From the NCBI RefSeq assembly GCF_022647505.1, contig NZ_CP071409.1:3658001-3722000 (forward strand): 64,000 bases of DNA, in the 5' to 3' direction. The notes below the pieces were generated by a model. It saw only the letters and a list, made by a program, of their open reading frames with translations. It was not told where the DNA came from and did not search any database. This document shows, one piece after another, positions 8,204-17,259 of the stretch; the stretch's first letter is position 1, and every line of letters starts with the position of its first letter. A program made the translations under genes and the position numbers. This DNA comes from [Pantoea] beijingensis. Lineage in GTDB: Bacteria > Pseudomonadota > Gammaproteobacteria > Enterobacterales > Enterobacteriaceae.

Positions 8204-9046
8204 ATGAAATTGTTACGTTACGGACCCGCAGGTAAAGAACGCCCGGCCTTACTGGACGAGAATGGCACGCTGCGCGATCTCTCCGCACACATCAACGATA
8301 TCAGCGGTGAGTTTTTAAATCCTGCAGCGCTGGATAGCCTGCGCCAGTTGGATCCAAACAGTTTACCGATCGTTGAGGGGCAACCGCGTATCGGTGCCTG
8401 CGTTGGGCAGATCGGAAAATTTATCTGCATTGGTCTGAACTACGCCGATCATGCTGCGGAAACTGGCGCTGAGATCCCCAAAGAACCGATTATTTTCAAT
8501 AAATGGACCAGCGCCATCGTTGGACCCAATGACGATGTAGAAATCCCCCGCGATTCGGTAAAAACCGACTGGGAAGTAGAACTTGGCATCGTCATCGGCA
8601 CGGGCGGGCGTTATATCAGCGAAGCTGATGCCATGTCACACGTGGCGGGTTATTGCGTAATTAACGATGTGTCAGAACGCGAATTTCAGACAGAACGCGG
8701 AGGCACCTGGGATAAGGGAAAAGGCTGTGACACCTTTGGACCTACCGGGCCATGGCTGGTGACCGCGGATGAAATTCCTAATCCACATCAGTTGAATATG
8801 TGGCTCGAGGTCGATGGTAAACGCTACCAGAACGGCAGTACCAGCACCATGATATTCAAAGTTCCGGAACTCGTCAGCTACCTGAGCCGCTTTATGAGTC
8901 TGCAAGCGGGTGACGTTATTTCTACCGGTACGCCCCCTGGCGTGGGGATGGGCCAAAAGCCCCCGGTATATCTACGTGCCGGACAGGTAATGCGTCTGGG
9001 TATCGAGGGGTTAGGCGAGCAGTGCCAAAAAACCATACAGGCTTAG
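8204..9046 (+). CDS. Fumarylacetoacetate hydrolase family protein, likely 2,4-diketo-3-deoxy-L-fuconate hydrolase
   Basis: A 280-residue FAH-fold enzyme. The metal ligands sit in 'DWEVELGIVIG' and the later 'FGPTGPWLVT', and 'ISTGTPPGVGMGQKPP' closes the active site. The family includes ureidoglycolate lyase and the hydrolase that splits 2,4-diketo-3-deoxy-L-fuconate into pyruvate and L-lactate. Position between the dehydrogenase and the dehydratase favours the latter. AAGGA site before the ATG; 41 bases after the dehydrogenase. Confidence 0.85.
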   Translation: MKLLRYGPAGKERPALLDENGTLRDLSAHINDISGEFLNPAALDSLRQLDPNSLPIVEGQPRIGACVGQIGKFICIGLNYADHAAETGAEIPKEPIIFNKWTSAIVGPNDDVEIPRDSVKTDWEVELGIVIGTGGRYISEADAMSHVAGYCVINDVSEREFQTERGGTWDKGKGCDTFGPTGPWLVTADEIPNPHQLNMWLEVDGKRYQNGSTSTMIFKVPELVSYLSRFMSLQAGDVISTGTPPGVGMGQKPPVYLRAGQVMRLGIEGLGEQCQKTIQA

Positions 9047-9096
9047 CCACCATTTTATCCTAAAGACAATGACCTTAAGATACTGGAGCGTGGCAC

Positions 9097-10386
9097 ATGA
9101 CCACTATCACAGCATTACGTGTTGAAGACATACGCTTCCCAACGTCGTTGGCGCTTGATGGCTCAGATGCCATGAATCCCGATCCCGACTACTCAGCCGC
9201 GTATGTGATTTTAGAAACGGATAACAGTGCCCTGCGGGGTCACGGCCTGACGTTTACCATTGGTCGTGGTAACGAGGTCTGCTGTGCTGCTATCAGCGCC
9301 CTGGAACATTTAATTGTCGGGCGTCGCCTTGCTGATATTACCGCTGATATGGGCAAGTTCTGGCGTGAGTTTACTAACGATAGCCAACTACGCTGGATTG
9401 GTCCCGATAAAGGCGCTATCCACCTGGCTACCGGTGCAGTCGTTAATGCAGTATGGGATCTGTGGAGTAAAGCCGCAGGTAAACCCCTGTGGCGACTGGT
9501 TGCCGATATGTCGCCCGAGGAACTGGTGCGCTGTATTGATTTTCGCTATATCACTGACTGCATTACGCCAGAAGAAGCGCTCACGTTGCTACAACAACGG
9601 GCAGACAATAAAGCACAGCGCATTGAAAAACTGCTGGCCGAAGGCTTTCCCTGCTATACCACTTCAGCAGGCTGGCTTGGCTATCCGGATGAAAAACTAC
9701 GCCGTCTCTGCCAAGAGGCCGTGGATGCTGGCTTCAATTATCTGAAACTAAAAGTAGGACGTGACCTGGAAGATGATATTCGCCGGGTACGTATTGCTCG
9801 TGAAGTTATTGGTCCCGATCGTAAGTTAATGATCGATGCCAATCAGGTGTGGGAAACCAACGATGCTATTCCCTGGGTTAAGGCACTGGCCTTTGCTAAT
9901 CCGTGGTTTATCGAAGAGCCCACCAGCCCGGATGATATTGAAGGACATCGCCGCATTCGTCAGGCCGTTGCACCTGTAAAGGTCGCAACCGGTGAAATGT
10001 GCCAGAACCGCATTATGTTCAAGCAGTTCATCATGCGGGAAGCCATTGATGTGGTACAAATTGATGCCTGCCGGATGGGGGGGGTTAATGAGGTTCTGGC
10101 CGTCATGTTGATGGCGGCGAAATATCAACTGCCGGTCTGTCCGCATGCGGGCGGAGTGGGATTGTGCGAATACGTTCAGCATCTGTCGATGATCGATTAT
10201 CTGTGTATCGCTGGCACTCACGAAGGCCGGGTTATCGAATATGTTGACCACCTGCACGAACACTTTGTCGAACCTTGCGTGATTAACGGAGCGGCATACA
10301 TGCCACCACAGGCGCCGGGATTCTCGATCGAGATGTATGCTTCTTCCATTGAGAAATATCGCCATCACGCCAGCCCGGTATCCTGA
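9097..10386 (+). CDS. fucD: L-fuconate dehydratase (enolase superfamily)
   Basis: A 429-residue member of the mandelate-racemase/enolase superfamily. The N-terminal 'DIRFPTSLALDGSDAMNPDPD' region (first 20 residues diagnostic) is specific to L-fuconate dehydratase and its relative ENOSF1. The barrel carries the base in 'YLKLKVG', the Mg ligands in 'MIDANQVWE' and 'IEEPTSPDD', and a histidine in 'CPHAGGVG'. It turns L-fuconate into 2-keto-3-deoxy-L-fuconate. Last gene of the operon, closed by a terminator at 10483. An L-fucose dehydrogenase is not in the window, so entry may be at the acid or lactone level. Confidence 0.9.
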   Translation: MTTITALRVEDIRFPTSLALDGSDAMNPDPDYSAAYVILETDNSALRGHGLTFTIGRGNEVCCAAISALEHLIVGRRLADITADMGKFWREFTNDSQLRWIGPDKGAIHLATGAVVNAVWDLWSKAAGKPLWRLVADMSPEELVRCIDFRYITDCITPEEALTLLQQRADNKAQRIEKLLAEGFPCYTTSAGWLGYPDEKLRRLCQEAVDAGFNYLKLKVGRDLEDDIRRVRIAREVIGPDRKLMIDANQVWETNDAIPWVKALAFANPWFIEEPTSPDDIEGHRRIRQAVAPVKVATGEMCQNRIMFKQFIMREAIDVVQIDACRMGGVNEVLAVMLMAAKYQLPVCPHAGGVGLCEYVQHLSMIDYLCIAGTHEGRVIEYVDHLHEHFVEPCVINGAAYMPPQAPGFSIEMYASSIEKYRHHASPVS

Positions 10387-10482
10387 AGAACCGCGAGCGG
10401 CTACAGAGTGGGATGCGCTTGCTCCCACTCATTGAGAGCCACACAATCGTGTTTTCTCTGATATGAACGTGCTCCCTATCTG

Positions 10483-10509
10483 ACAGAGGCGTAATGGCCT
10501 CTGTTTTTT
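10483..10509 (+). terminator. Rho-independent terminator of the L-fuconate operon
   Basis: ACAGAGGC and GCCTCTGT form a perfect 8-bp stem with a GTAATG loop, followed by a T run. A separate hairpin, GAGTGGGA/TCCCACTC, lies about 75 bases upstream near 10407-10431. Confidence 0.85.
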
Positions 10510-10646
10510 ATTGTCAGGGGGCCTGACGCATAATAAGCATAGCTATTTTTCTGCAAAGCAATGCTTATTAAATACGTTGTGATTTGTTGCTATCCCCTTC
10601 ATTTTTGTCACTTATTAAGAATAATAGTGATAGAGAATGGTGGATC

Positions 10647-11636
10647 GTGACAGCCAAAAAAGGTGCATCTTATTTACATCAGTCACAGCGTGAAGATATT
10701 CATCAATTATCACAGTCCTGGCTCTGGCGCAGTGAACTCCCCACATGGCTATTACTGCCGATCATTTACGGCGGCTGGTTCGTTACCCTGGCATACTGGA
10801 AAGCACTAGGCCTTCTCCCCGCGACGCTATTACTTCTGTGGTTTACCACTTGGTATATGTCGTTGCAGCATGAATTAATCCACGGGCACCCCACGCGTTC
10901 ACCGCGATTTAATCAGTTGCTGGGACTGATGCCGCTGGCTATCTGGTATCCCTTTGGTTTGTATCGTGACGCCCACCTGCAACATCATCGCGAACAATAT
11001 CTGACACATCCCGATGAAGACCCGGAAACCTACTACTTTTCTGACGAGCGCTGGCAACGTTTTCCGCGCTGGCAGCAACGGATTATCACCATCAGGAATA
11101 CCCTGCCCGGCCGGGTGATACTTGGCCCGACATTTGATATTGTTCAGACGCTGGGCACTATGGTTGTCGCGTTTCGTCAGCGCGACCGACGTGCCATTAT
11201 CATGTGGCTCATTCATGGCGCATTGTTGCTGTTGGTCCTACAGTGGATACATCACTGCGATTTTTCAGTATGCTATTTTTTACTGGCCGTCAGTTATCCG
11301 GCTCTGAGCCTGACCAAAATTCGTTCTTTTCTTGAGCATCGCGCAGCGGATGATCCACAGGCGCGATCGGTTATCACCGAAGCCTCATGGCCGTGGCGCC
11401 TGCTGTTTCTTAATTTGAATTATCACGCAGTGCACCATAATCTACCGGGCGTTCCCTGGTTTGCGTTGCGTAAAGTTTATCTCAGGTATCGCGAGGAATA
11501 CTTGCAATTAAATCAGCGGTTTGTAGCCCATGGATATCGTGAATGGCTACGCCGATTTCTGTTTACGCCAGTGGATGTCAAGATTCACCCGATGACTTTA
11601 CGCGCGCAAAAGGCTGTCGATGCTGATGAGAACTAA
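10647..11636 (+). CDS. Fatty acid desaturase/hydroxylase family membrane protein
   Basis: The three histidine boxes of the membrane di-iron family are present: 'HELIHGH', 'HLQHH' and 'NYHAVHHNLPGVPW'. Several hydrophobic segments flank them. The frame is open from a TTG at 10584, but the GTG at 10647 is the better start by position, though its ribosome site is weak; either is possible. Members desaturate or hydroxylate lipids, carotenoids or alkyl chains. It overlaps a PhnD-like gene by 17 bases, so both are one transcript. The substrate cannot be named. Confidence 0.85.
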   Translation: MTAKKGASYLHQSQREDIHQLSQSWLWRSELPTWLLLPIIYGGWFVTLAYWKALGLLPATLLLLWFTTWYMSLQHELIHGHPTRSPRFNQLLGLMPLAIWYPFGLYRDAHLQHHREQYLTHPDEDPETYYFSDERWQRFPRWQQRIITIRNTLPGRVILGPTFDIVQTLGTMVVAFRQRDRRAIIMWLIHGALLLLVLQWIHHCDFSVCYFLLAVSYPALSLTKIRSFLEHRAADDPQARSVITEASWPWRLLFLNLNYHAVHHNLPGVPWFALRKVYLRYREEYLQLNQRFVAHGYREWLRRFLFTPVDVKIHPMTLRAQKAVDADEN

Positions 11637-12423
11637 TGTTGCATTACCCATGTATGCCGTTATCCCTGCGGATGTCGAGGCATTGTGGCTGGCACTGAGG
11701 GAGAGGCTGGCAGAGTCCAGGATTGTTGAAAACAATCTGCCATTACGGTGGCCCGATGATTTGCTTGTACACTGGCAGGATCCAACGTTACTCCTGAGCC
11801 AAACCTGCGGCTATCCTTTAGTGACTCGCCTGCCTGACGTACAACTTATCGGTTGCTTTCATTATGCTGCGCCTGGCTGTGAAGGGATACATTACCGTAG
11901 CGTCCTGGTAGCCAGAGAGGCGGATCCGGGGACCACACTGGCGGATTTCAGACATCGTCGGGTCATATGTAACAGCGCAGATTCACAATCAGGTTATAAC
12001 GCATTGCGTATGGTGGTTGCGCCATTAAGCCAACAGGGACACTTTTTTGAGACGGTACTTTTTAGCGGGAGTCACCGGCAATCCTTGCTTGCAGTTCAGC
12101 AAGGTACAGCGGATATTGCGGCAATTGATTGTGTCACCTTTGCTCTGCTGCAACGCCATTCTCCACAGACTATTCGGCAGCTAAAAATTATTGGCCAAAC
12201 ACCAGCGACGCCGGGGTTACCCTTGATTACTGGCCCCGAAACATCCGCCACCGCGCTTGCTACGTTACGCGACGCCCTTCGCCAGATAGCCAATAGCCCC
12301 GAGTATTATCACCTTCGCGCCCCGCTTCTGATCAACGGGTTCAGCGAGGTCGATCGTCAGCAATATGATGTCATCCTGCAATGGCAACAATGTGCTGCCG
12401 ACATTGGGGTGCGGGAATTATAA
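11620..12423 (+). CDS. PhnD/SsuA-like periplasmic-binding-fold protein without signal peptide
   Basis: A 267-residue protein with the type-2 binding-protein fold of phosphate/phosphonate binders: 'LVAREADPGTTLADFRHRRVI' region, 'SGYNALRMVV' and 'VQQGTADIAAIDCVTFALL'. Unlike transported binding proteins it begins with a non-hydrophobic stretch and no signal peptide, so it is probably cytoplasmic. No permease or ATPase is near. It is translationally coupled to the upstream desaturase. The role is unknown; a sensor or carrier role for a small anion is one possibility. ATG at 11626 is an equally plausible start. Confidence 0.75.
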   Translation: MLMRTNVALPMYAVIPADVEALWLALRERLAESRIVENNLPLRWPDDLLVHWQDPTLLLSQTCGYPLVTRLPDVQLIGCFHYAAPGCEGIHYRSVLVAREADPGTTLADFRHRRVICNSADSQSGYNALRMVVAPLSQQGHFFETVLFSGSHRQSLLAVQQGTADIAAIDCVTFALLQRHSPQTIRQLKIIGQTPATPGLPLITGPETSATALATLRDALRQIANSPEYYHLRAPLLINGFSEVDRQQYDVILQWQQCAADIGVREL

Positions 12424-12561
12424 GCAGATTACTGTCTGTATCCGCTATTATCTGAGGTCATAAAACACCCGCCCCCATTAACTTATGCAAGGCAAAGCCG
12501 CGCTTGTTTACAACATATTTGATAAAACAAACACGCCCCGCCTTATCTTTGCACCAATGCC

Positions 12562-13296
12562 TTATTTGCTGTCCTGCGCGCTTAAGGTTGCAAACTCATT
12601 TTTGGCCTGGCTCAGCAATTCCGCAAATTTTGCGTTCGCATGCAGTGATGCCACAACAGTCGCTCCCATGATACGTCCGTTTTCCACATCACTCTGCCAG
12701 TGAGCGCCACAAACAACCCGACTTTCACCAAAGTCATAACCACGACGAATGATTTCCGTCTCACGTGAGGGATTAATTTCTGCCAGAATCAGGGCGGCTG
12801 CCCAACCGAAAGAGGCATGACCTGAAGGGTAAGATCCCGTGGTAGACATCGATTTGTCTTTATCTGGCGTACAGGTACTGTCCTTATAGATGACAAAAGG
12901 GCGCACCCTTTTGTAGTGATCCTTAGCACCACGCATAGCAAAATCGTGGCTATCCTGTAGCACCTCACTCAGCAGATGATATAGCACTGGAGTATGGCTC
13001 TCAGATATTTCCATGCCAAAAGCCGCCGAAAATGCCTGCCCAAAATTCTTATAATCCGCATCTTTGCTAGCCAATTCCGTCCGTGCGGCGTTCCTTAAAA
13101 CATGGCCAGCTTCATATTGTGCTTTGTCGGACTGGAAGGTGACTGAGTTTTCAGCAGGTGGCGGCGGCAAAATCGCCAGGCTATCTGGTGCCGTTTCTGC
13201 GGTGAGAAACCCCGAACTCTGCAATGCATTCACCGCAGTAGGGACATACAATAAACCGCAGGCCACCATCACTGTAACGATCGCTTTTATTTTCAT
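12562..13296 (-). CDS. Class A non-specific acid phosphatase (PhoN/PhoC type)
   Basis: A 244-residue secreted phosphatase. A signal peptide ends near 'AVNALQSS'. The PAP2 motif is complete: K and RP in 'KDHYKRVRPF', 'GSYPSGHASFGW', and 'SRVVCGAHWQSD'. These enzymes release phosphate from many monoesters in the periplasm and form a phosphohistidine intermediate. A ribosome site AAGGATATCGAA precedes the ATG. It is monocistronic, facing the PhnD-like gene. A phoN or phoC name would need sequence comparison. Confidence 0.92.
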   Translation of the reverse strand: MKIKAIVTVMVACGLLYVPTAVNALQSSGFLTAETAPDSLAILPPPPAENSVTFQSDKAQYEAGHVLRNAARTELASKDADYKNFGQAFSAAFGMEISESHTPVLYHLLSEVLQDSHDFAMRGAKDHYKRVRPFVIYKDSTCTPDKDKSMSTTGSYPSGHASFGWAAALILAEINPSRETEIIRRGYDFGESRVVCGAHWQSDVENGRIMGATVVASLHANAKFAELLSQAKNEFATLSAQDSK

Positions 13297-13524
13297 TTCG
13301 ATATCCTTTTCCTGTTACTTATTGATCTTTAAGAAGTGTTCCTTTACGCATTACGCTAAAGCACCTCCATACATTTATATACCCACAAAAATAAAGAGGT
13401 CAAGTAAAGGCAAGTGCTGGCGGTAAGAAGCGGGCTCACGCTGGCGTGCATGCAGTCAGAGATGTCATTATCACAAACTCGCCCGGACGTCGTTTGGCGG
13501 GCCCGGGATAATTCTTCTGCTCAA

Positions 13525-14301
13525 CTATTCAATGTGGTAAACATCAAAGGTAAAATATTTCTTCGTTAACGCCTCATAAACGCCTTTTTCGTGCAGAATG
13601 GCCAACGCGCGATTAATCAGCACCACATTTTTTTCATCATCTTTGCGCAGCCCCACCCCGACACCTTCGCCAAAATATGCTTTGTCAAACAGCGTATTGC
13701 CACTTATAGCAAAAGCCTGGCCTTGATCGGTTTTCAGAAATCCGGTTGCAGCCGATGCCGCGCTGGTTAAGGTGGCATCGATACGTCCCGAAGCCAGATC
13801 GGGGTAAATCTCGTCCTGATTCTGGTAAGAAACGACGTCCACACCTTTATTCTCCCAGCGCGCTTTAGCATACGTTTCCTGTGTTGTTCCCTGCGCTACC
13901 CCCACCACTTTCCCCTTTAGCGAATTTACATCCGGTGATAATCCGCTATTCTTTTTGGTCACCAGTGCGCTGGGGGTGTTGTATAACATATGACTGAACG
14001 CCACTTGCTCTCGCCGCTTATCCGTCATGGCCATCGATGACAGGATTGCATCGAACTTACGCGCCTTTAAAGCCGGGATCATGCCGTCAAAACTTGTCCG
14101 AACCCATACGCATTTCACCTTCATCTGCTGGCAAATCGCATTCCCGATATCAATATCAAAACCCTGTAACGTACCGTCCGCAGCTTTAGATTCGAACGGG
14201 GGAAATGTTGGATCCACACCAAAACGCAATTGCTGTTCGGCAAAGACAGACGTACTTATACCGGCCAGTGCAATCAGGACAGGGAAAAGCATTTTTTTCA
14301 T
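13525..14301 (-). CDS. Lysine/arginine/ornithine-type periplasmic binding protein
   Basis: A 258-residue ABC binding protein of the ArgT/HisJ family. Signal peptide residues 1-21 end at 'TSVFA', followed by 'LRFGVDPTFPPFESKAADG' and 'GFDIDIGNAIC', the usual ligand-site start. It should bind basic amino acids in the periplasm. There is no permease or ATPase gene next to it, so it either feeds a HisQMP-type permease elsewhere or acts alone. GGAG site before the ATG. It diverges from tsx. Confidence 0.88.
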   Translation of the reverse strand: MKKMLFPVLIALAGISTSVFAEQQLRFGVDPTFPPFESKAADGTLQGFDIDIGNAICQQMKVKCVWVRTSFDGMIPALKARKFDAILSSMAMTDKRREQVAFSHMLYNTPSALVTKKNSGLSPDVNSLKGKVVGVAQGTTQETYAKARWENKGVDVVSYQNQDEIYPDLASGRIDATLTSAASAATGFLKTDQGQAFAISGNTLFDKAYFGEGVGVGLRKDDEKNVVLINRALAILHEKGVYEALTKKYFTFDVYHIE

Positions 14302-14699
14302 GCGAAACGCTCCAGAATAAGTGGCATTAACATTAATGGGTGGCTACCCAATTTAATAACATAGACATGCAATCAACAGGAGAAATTAGCGTATCGACGC
14401 AAACGATTACCCATAGGGAAAAATGATGGATATATCCGCGCCCAGCCTCGTTCTACGGCCCAGGGCCATGTTTTGTGATTTACGTCACATATCAGCGAAA
14501 TTGAAATGAAACAAACTTTGACAAATGTGACAAATATCTATTTTCTGTCTGCTGGATTTAGGCACGATGCGCGGGCACGCTTCAGCAGCGTTTATCCCGT
14601 TTCGTGAAGACAACATTCACACTCCCGTCCTTTAGGGAATACACAACAAGACCATCGTTCATGCGAACAAAGAATGGTCACATTGCATGTGGTAATAAA
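14302..14699. other. Divergent promoter region between the binding-protein gene and tsx
   Basis: About 400 bases without a gene. It carries a perfect CRP box at 14474-14489 and a second, weaker TGTGAC-like half-site near 14525-14545. In E. coli, tsx is also controlled by CRP with CytR and DeoR, which fits this double arrangement. Confidence 0.6.
14474..14489. promoter_or_regulatory. CRP binding site upstream of tsx
   Basis: TGTGATTTACGTCACA is a perfect TGTGA-N6-TCACA palindrome, about 210 bases before the tsx start. Confidence 0.8.
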
Positions 14700-15569
14700 A
14701 TGAAAACTAAAATGTTGATGGCAGCAGGCACACTGATGGCAATGTCATACAGTGCGTCTGCACTTGCAGAAACAAACGACACACAGTATGTCTCAGACTG
14801 GTGGCACCAAAGCGTCAACGTGGTGGGTAGCTACCACACACGATTCGGACCCCAACTGAACAACGATGTGTATCTGGAATACGAAGCGTTTGCCCATAAG
14901 GATTGGTTCGACTTTTACGGCTACATTGATGTGCCCAAATTCTTTGGTGCGGGTAATACCCCCGATCGCGGCATTTGGGATAAAGGCTCACCGCTGTTTA
15001 TGGAAATCGAGCCACGTTTCTCGATTGATAAACTCACCGGTACCGATCTGAGCTTCGGCCCGTTCAAAGAGTGGTATTTTGCCAACAACTATATCTACGA
15101 TATGGGCCGCAATAACGATAACCGCCAGAATACCTGGTTTATGGGGTTGGGTACGGATATCGATACCGGCACAAAGCTGGCGCTTTCCGCAAATATTTAT
15201 GCGAAATATCAGTGGGAAAACTATGGCGCGCCTAACGAAAATAGCTGGGATGGCTATCGTTTCAAAATCAAATACTTCCTGCCTCTCACTACGCTGTGGG
15301 GCGGTAGTCTGAATTATATCAGCTTCACTAACTTCGATTTTGGCTCGGATTTGCGGGATAAAGCCGGCGATGCGCGCACCAATAACTCTATCGCTTCTAG
15401 CCATATCCTCTCGCTGGGCTATGATCGCTGGCACTATTCCGTGGTCGCTCGTTATTTCCATAACGGCGGACAATGGTCGGATGGTACTGAGCTGAACTTC
15501 GGTAATGGGCCATTTGAGGTGAAATCGACCGGCTGGGGTTACTACCTGGTCGTCGGTTATAATTTCTGA
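14700..15569 (+). CDS. tsx: Nucleoside-specific outer-membrane channel Tsx
   Basis: A 289-residue outer-membrane barrel nearly collinear with E. coli Tsx: '[20 protein letters not shown]', '[19 protein letters not shown]' and the C-terminal '[10 protein letters not shown]' ending in phenylalanine as barrel proteins do. The signal peptide ends at 'ASALA'. The frame extends to 14604, but the ATG at 14700 gives a normal signal peptide. Tsx lets nucleosides and deoxynucleosides through the outer membrane. It lies before a Liv-type importer and a cytosine-deaminase-like gene, which may use related compounds. An intrinsic hairpin follows. Confidence 0.95.
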   Translation: MKTKMLMAAGTLMAMSYSASALAETNDTQYVSDWWHQSVNVVGSYHTRFGPQLNNDVYLEYEAFAHKDWFDFYGYIDVPKFFGAGNTPDRGIWDKGSPLFMEIEPRFSIDKLTGTDLSFGPFKEWYFANNYIYDMGRNNDNRQNTWFMGLGTDIDTGTKLALSANIYAKYQWENYGAPNENSWDGYRFKIKYFLPLTTLWGGSLNYISFTNFDFGSDLRDKAGDARTNNSIASSHILSLGYDRWHYSVVARYFHNGGQWSDGTELNFGNGPFEVKSTGWGYYLVVGYNF

Positions 15570-15576
15570 TGCTATG

Positions 15577-15605
15577 ATGGGCGACAGCCATGTCGCCCAT
15601 ATTTC
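15577..15605 (+). terminator. Terminator hairpin after tsx
   Basis: ATGGGCGACA and TGTCGCCCAT make a perfect 10-bp stem with a GCCA loop; the following bases ATTTC are only moderately T-rich. Confidence 0.65.
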
Positions 15606-16028
15606 ACCATTTTTCTCGCTATACGCAGGCTGATATTTCTGGTCCGATTGAAACGTAAAACGCCCACGTTAAGACGCTTTCTGGCCGGTTTGTAATTATC
15701 GATATTTTACGCTGTTAGCCTGCGCAAAATTTGTTTTGCAACTTCACTCTCTTTTCACCTGCAAACAAGCTCCCATAACAAACAACTCCCCCCCACGCTT
15801 CTCATTTTACGCACAGTATCCCCTGTTTTTACACAACCGGGGTGGCCAGTACCGCGCAAGCGTTGCCTCGCCCTTTGCTGGCGCAAGCAGCACCAATATA
15901 GCGCATAGCCCTCCCATTATTCTGTGGATAAACGACGCGATACCGCGGCGGCGCAACGCGAATAATAAACTGGCATCGAAATTGCTAGAAATAAAAACAA
16001 AATAGCTAGCAATATGCGAGGCGTCAAA
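15606..16028. other. Intergenic region before the Liv-type transporter
   Basis: About 420 bases. A frame at 15736-16005 has no ribosome site or recognisable content and is not called. The region ends in an 8-bp inverted repeat at 15981-16013 next to the transporter start. Confidence 0.5.
15981..16013. promoter_or_regulatory. Inverted repeat in the leader of the Liv-type operon
   Basis: ATTGCTAG and CTAGCAAT are perfect complements around a 17-base A-rich spacer, 15 bases before the binding-protein start. It could be an operator, possibly for the GntR regulator at the end of the cluster, or an mRNA hairpin. Confidence 0.4.
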
Positions 16029-17213
16029 ATGAAACAAAAACGCACTTCCGGTAAATGGTTGCAGCGGGTAGCTACTGTCACGCTGTGTACGGCTCTTTCA
16101 TTCAATGCACTGGCTGCCAGTGAACCAATAAAAGTCGGTTTGGTGGCCGCGCTGTCAGGCCAATCGGCAAAATCTGGCGAAGCCTTAACCCGTGGTTTGA
16201 CCATTGCGATTAATGAGATCAATGCAGCCGGGGGCGTGAAAGGACGTCCCCTCGAATTAGTACGCCGGGATGATGAAAGCAATCCCGGTAAGGGGATGCT
16301 GGCCGCACGCGAATTGATTCAACGCGAAAAAGTGACGGTGCTGTTTGGTGGACTTGATACGCCGGTCTCCCTGGCGATCGTCCCTTTAACCAATCAGTTA
16401 AAAACCCCTTTTATGGGTATTTGGGCGGCCGGTACGGGCATTACCCATAACGGCGCCAAAGATAACTACGCCTTCCGCGTCTCGGCGGTCGATGAAATGG
16501 TCGATGAAGCGCTGGTGAACTATGGCGTTACCCACGCTGGCATGAAAAAACCCGGCATGATTCTGGTTAATAACCCCTGGGGTGAATCTAATGAAAAAGG
16601 CTTTCGTGCAGCACTGACCCGACGGCAAATCCCTGTCGCTGGCGTAGAGCGCATTGAGGAAAGTGATGTGGATATTGTGCCGCAATTGACGCGGCTAAAA
16701 AGTGCTGGCACAGATACGCTGCTGATGGTGGGCAACGTGGGGCCATCCGCACAGGTGGTGAAATCCCTGCACAAAATGGGCTGGCAAGTACCGGTGGTAT
16801 CACACTGGGGCCCCGCAGGAGGCCGTTTTAGCGAACTGGCCGGGCCGGGCGCCGATCGCGTGACCTTCATTCAGACCTTTCTATTCACCGATCACAATAC
16901 GCCTAAAGGCGAGACTGTACTCAGCGCACTGAAAAAACAGTATCCACAAATCAAAACGCTGGCGGATGTTACGCCCGCCGTCGGCATCGCTAATGCCTAC
17001 GACGCCATGCATCTGGCCGCACTTGCCATGGCAAAAGCAGATGACCTGAACGGTAAATCAGTACGCGATGGGTTTTACAAAATCGACGATTATGATGGTC
17101 TGATCAAGCATTATCAGCACCCCTTCACACCACAACAGCATGACGCCCTGGGGGCAAAAGATTACGTTTTTGCCCATTTCATTGGCGAGCAAATTGTTCC
17201 CGCTAATCCTTAA
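16029..17213 (+). CDS. Branched-chain-amino-acid-type ABC binding protein (LivK/Leu-Ile-Val family)
   Basis: A 394-residue periplasmic binding protein. The signal peptide ends at 'NALAAS', then 'KVGLVAALSGQSAKSGEALT' and 'NEINAAGGVKGRPLELV' give the type-1 binding fold. ATG at 16029 has a GAGGCG site; an upstream ATG at 16014 is less likely. Family members bind branched amino acids, amides, urea or aromatic compounds. It starts an operon with permease, permease-ATPase fusion and an amidohydrolase, so a cyclic amide or nucleobase-like ligand is suspected (inference). Confidence 0.9.
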   Translation: MKQKRTSGKWLQRVATVTLCTALSFNALAASEPIKVGLVAALSGQSAKSGEALTRGLTIAINEINAAGGVKGRPLELVRRDDESNPGKGMLAARELIQREKVTVLFGGLDTPVSLAIVPLTNQLKTPFMGIWAAGTGITHNGAKDNYAFRVSAVDEMVDEALVNYGVTHAGMKKPGMILVNNPWGESNEKGFRAALTRRQIPVAGVERIEESDVDIVPQLTRLKSAGTDTLLMVGNVGPSAQVVKSLHKMGWQVPVVSHWGPAGGRFSELAGPGADRVTFIQTFLFTDHNTPKGETVLSALKKQYPQIKTLADVTPAVGIANAYDAMHLAALAMAKADDLNGKSVRDGFYKIDDYDGLIKHYQHPFTPQQHDALGAKDYVFAHFIGEQIVPANP

Positions 17214-17259
17214 CTCGCTTGCGGCGAGATAAACACTCGCCGCGCTCAGGAGCACTGCT

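Noticed and set aside
15736-16005. 89-codon frame before the Liv-type operon
   Set aside because: No ribosome site, no similarity, and it covers the likely promoter.
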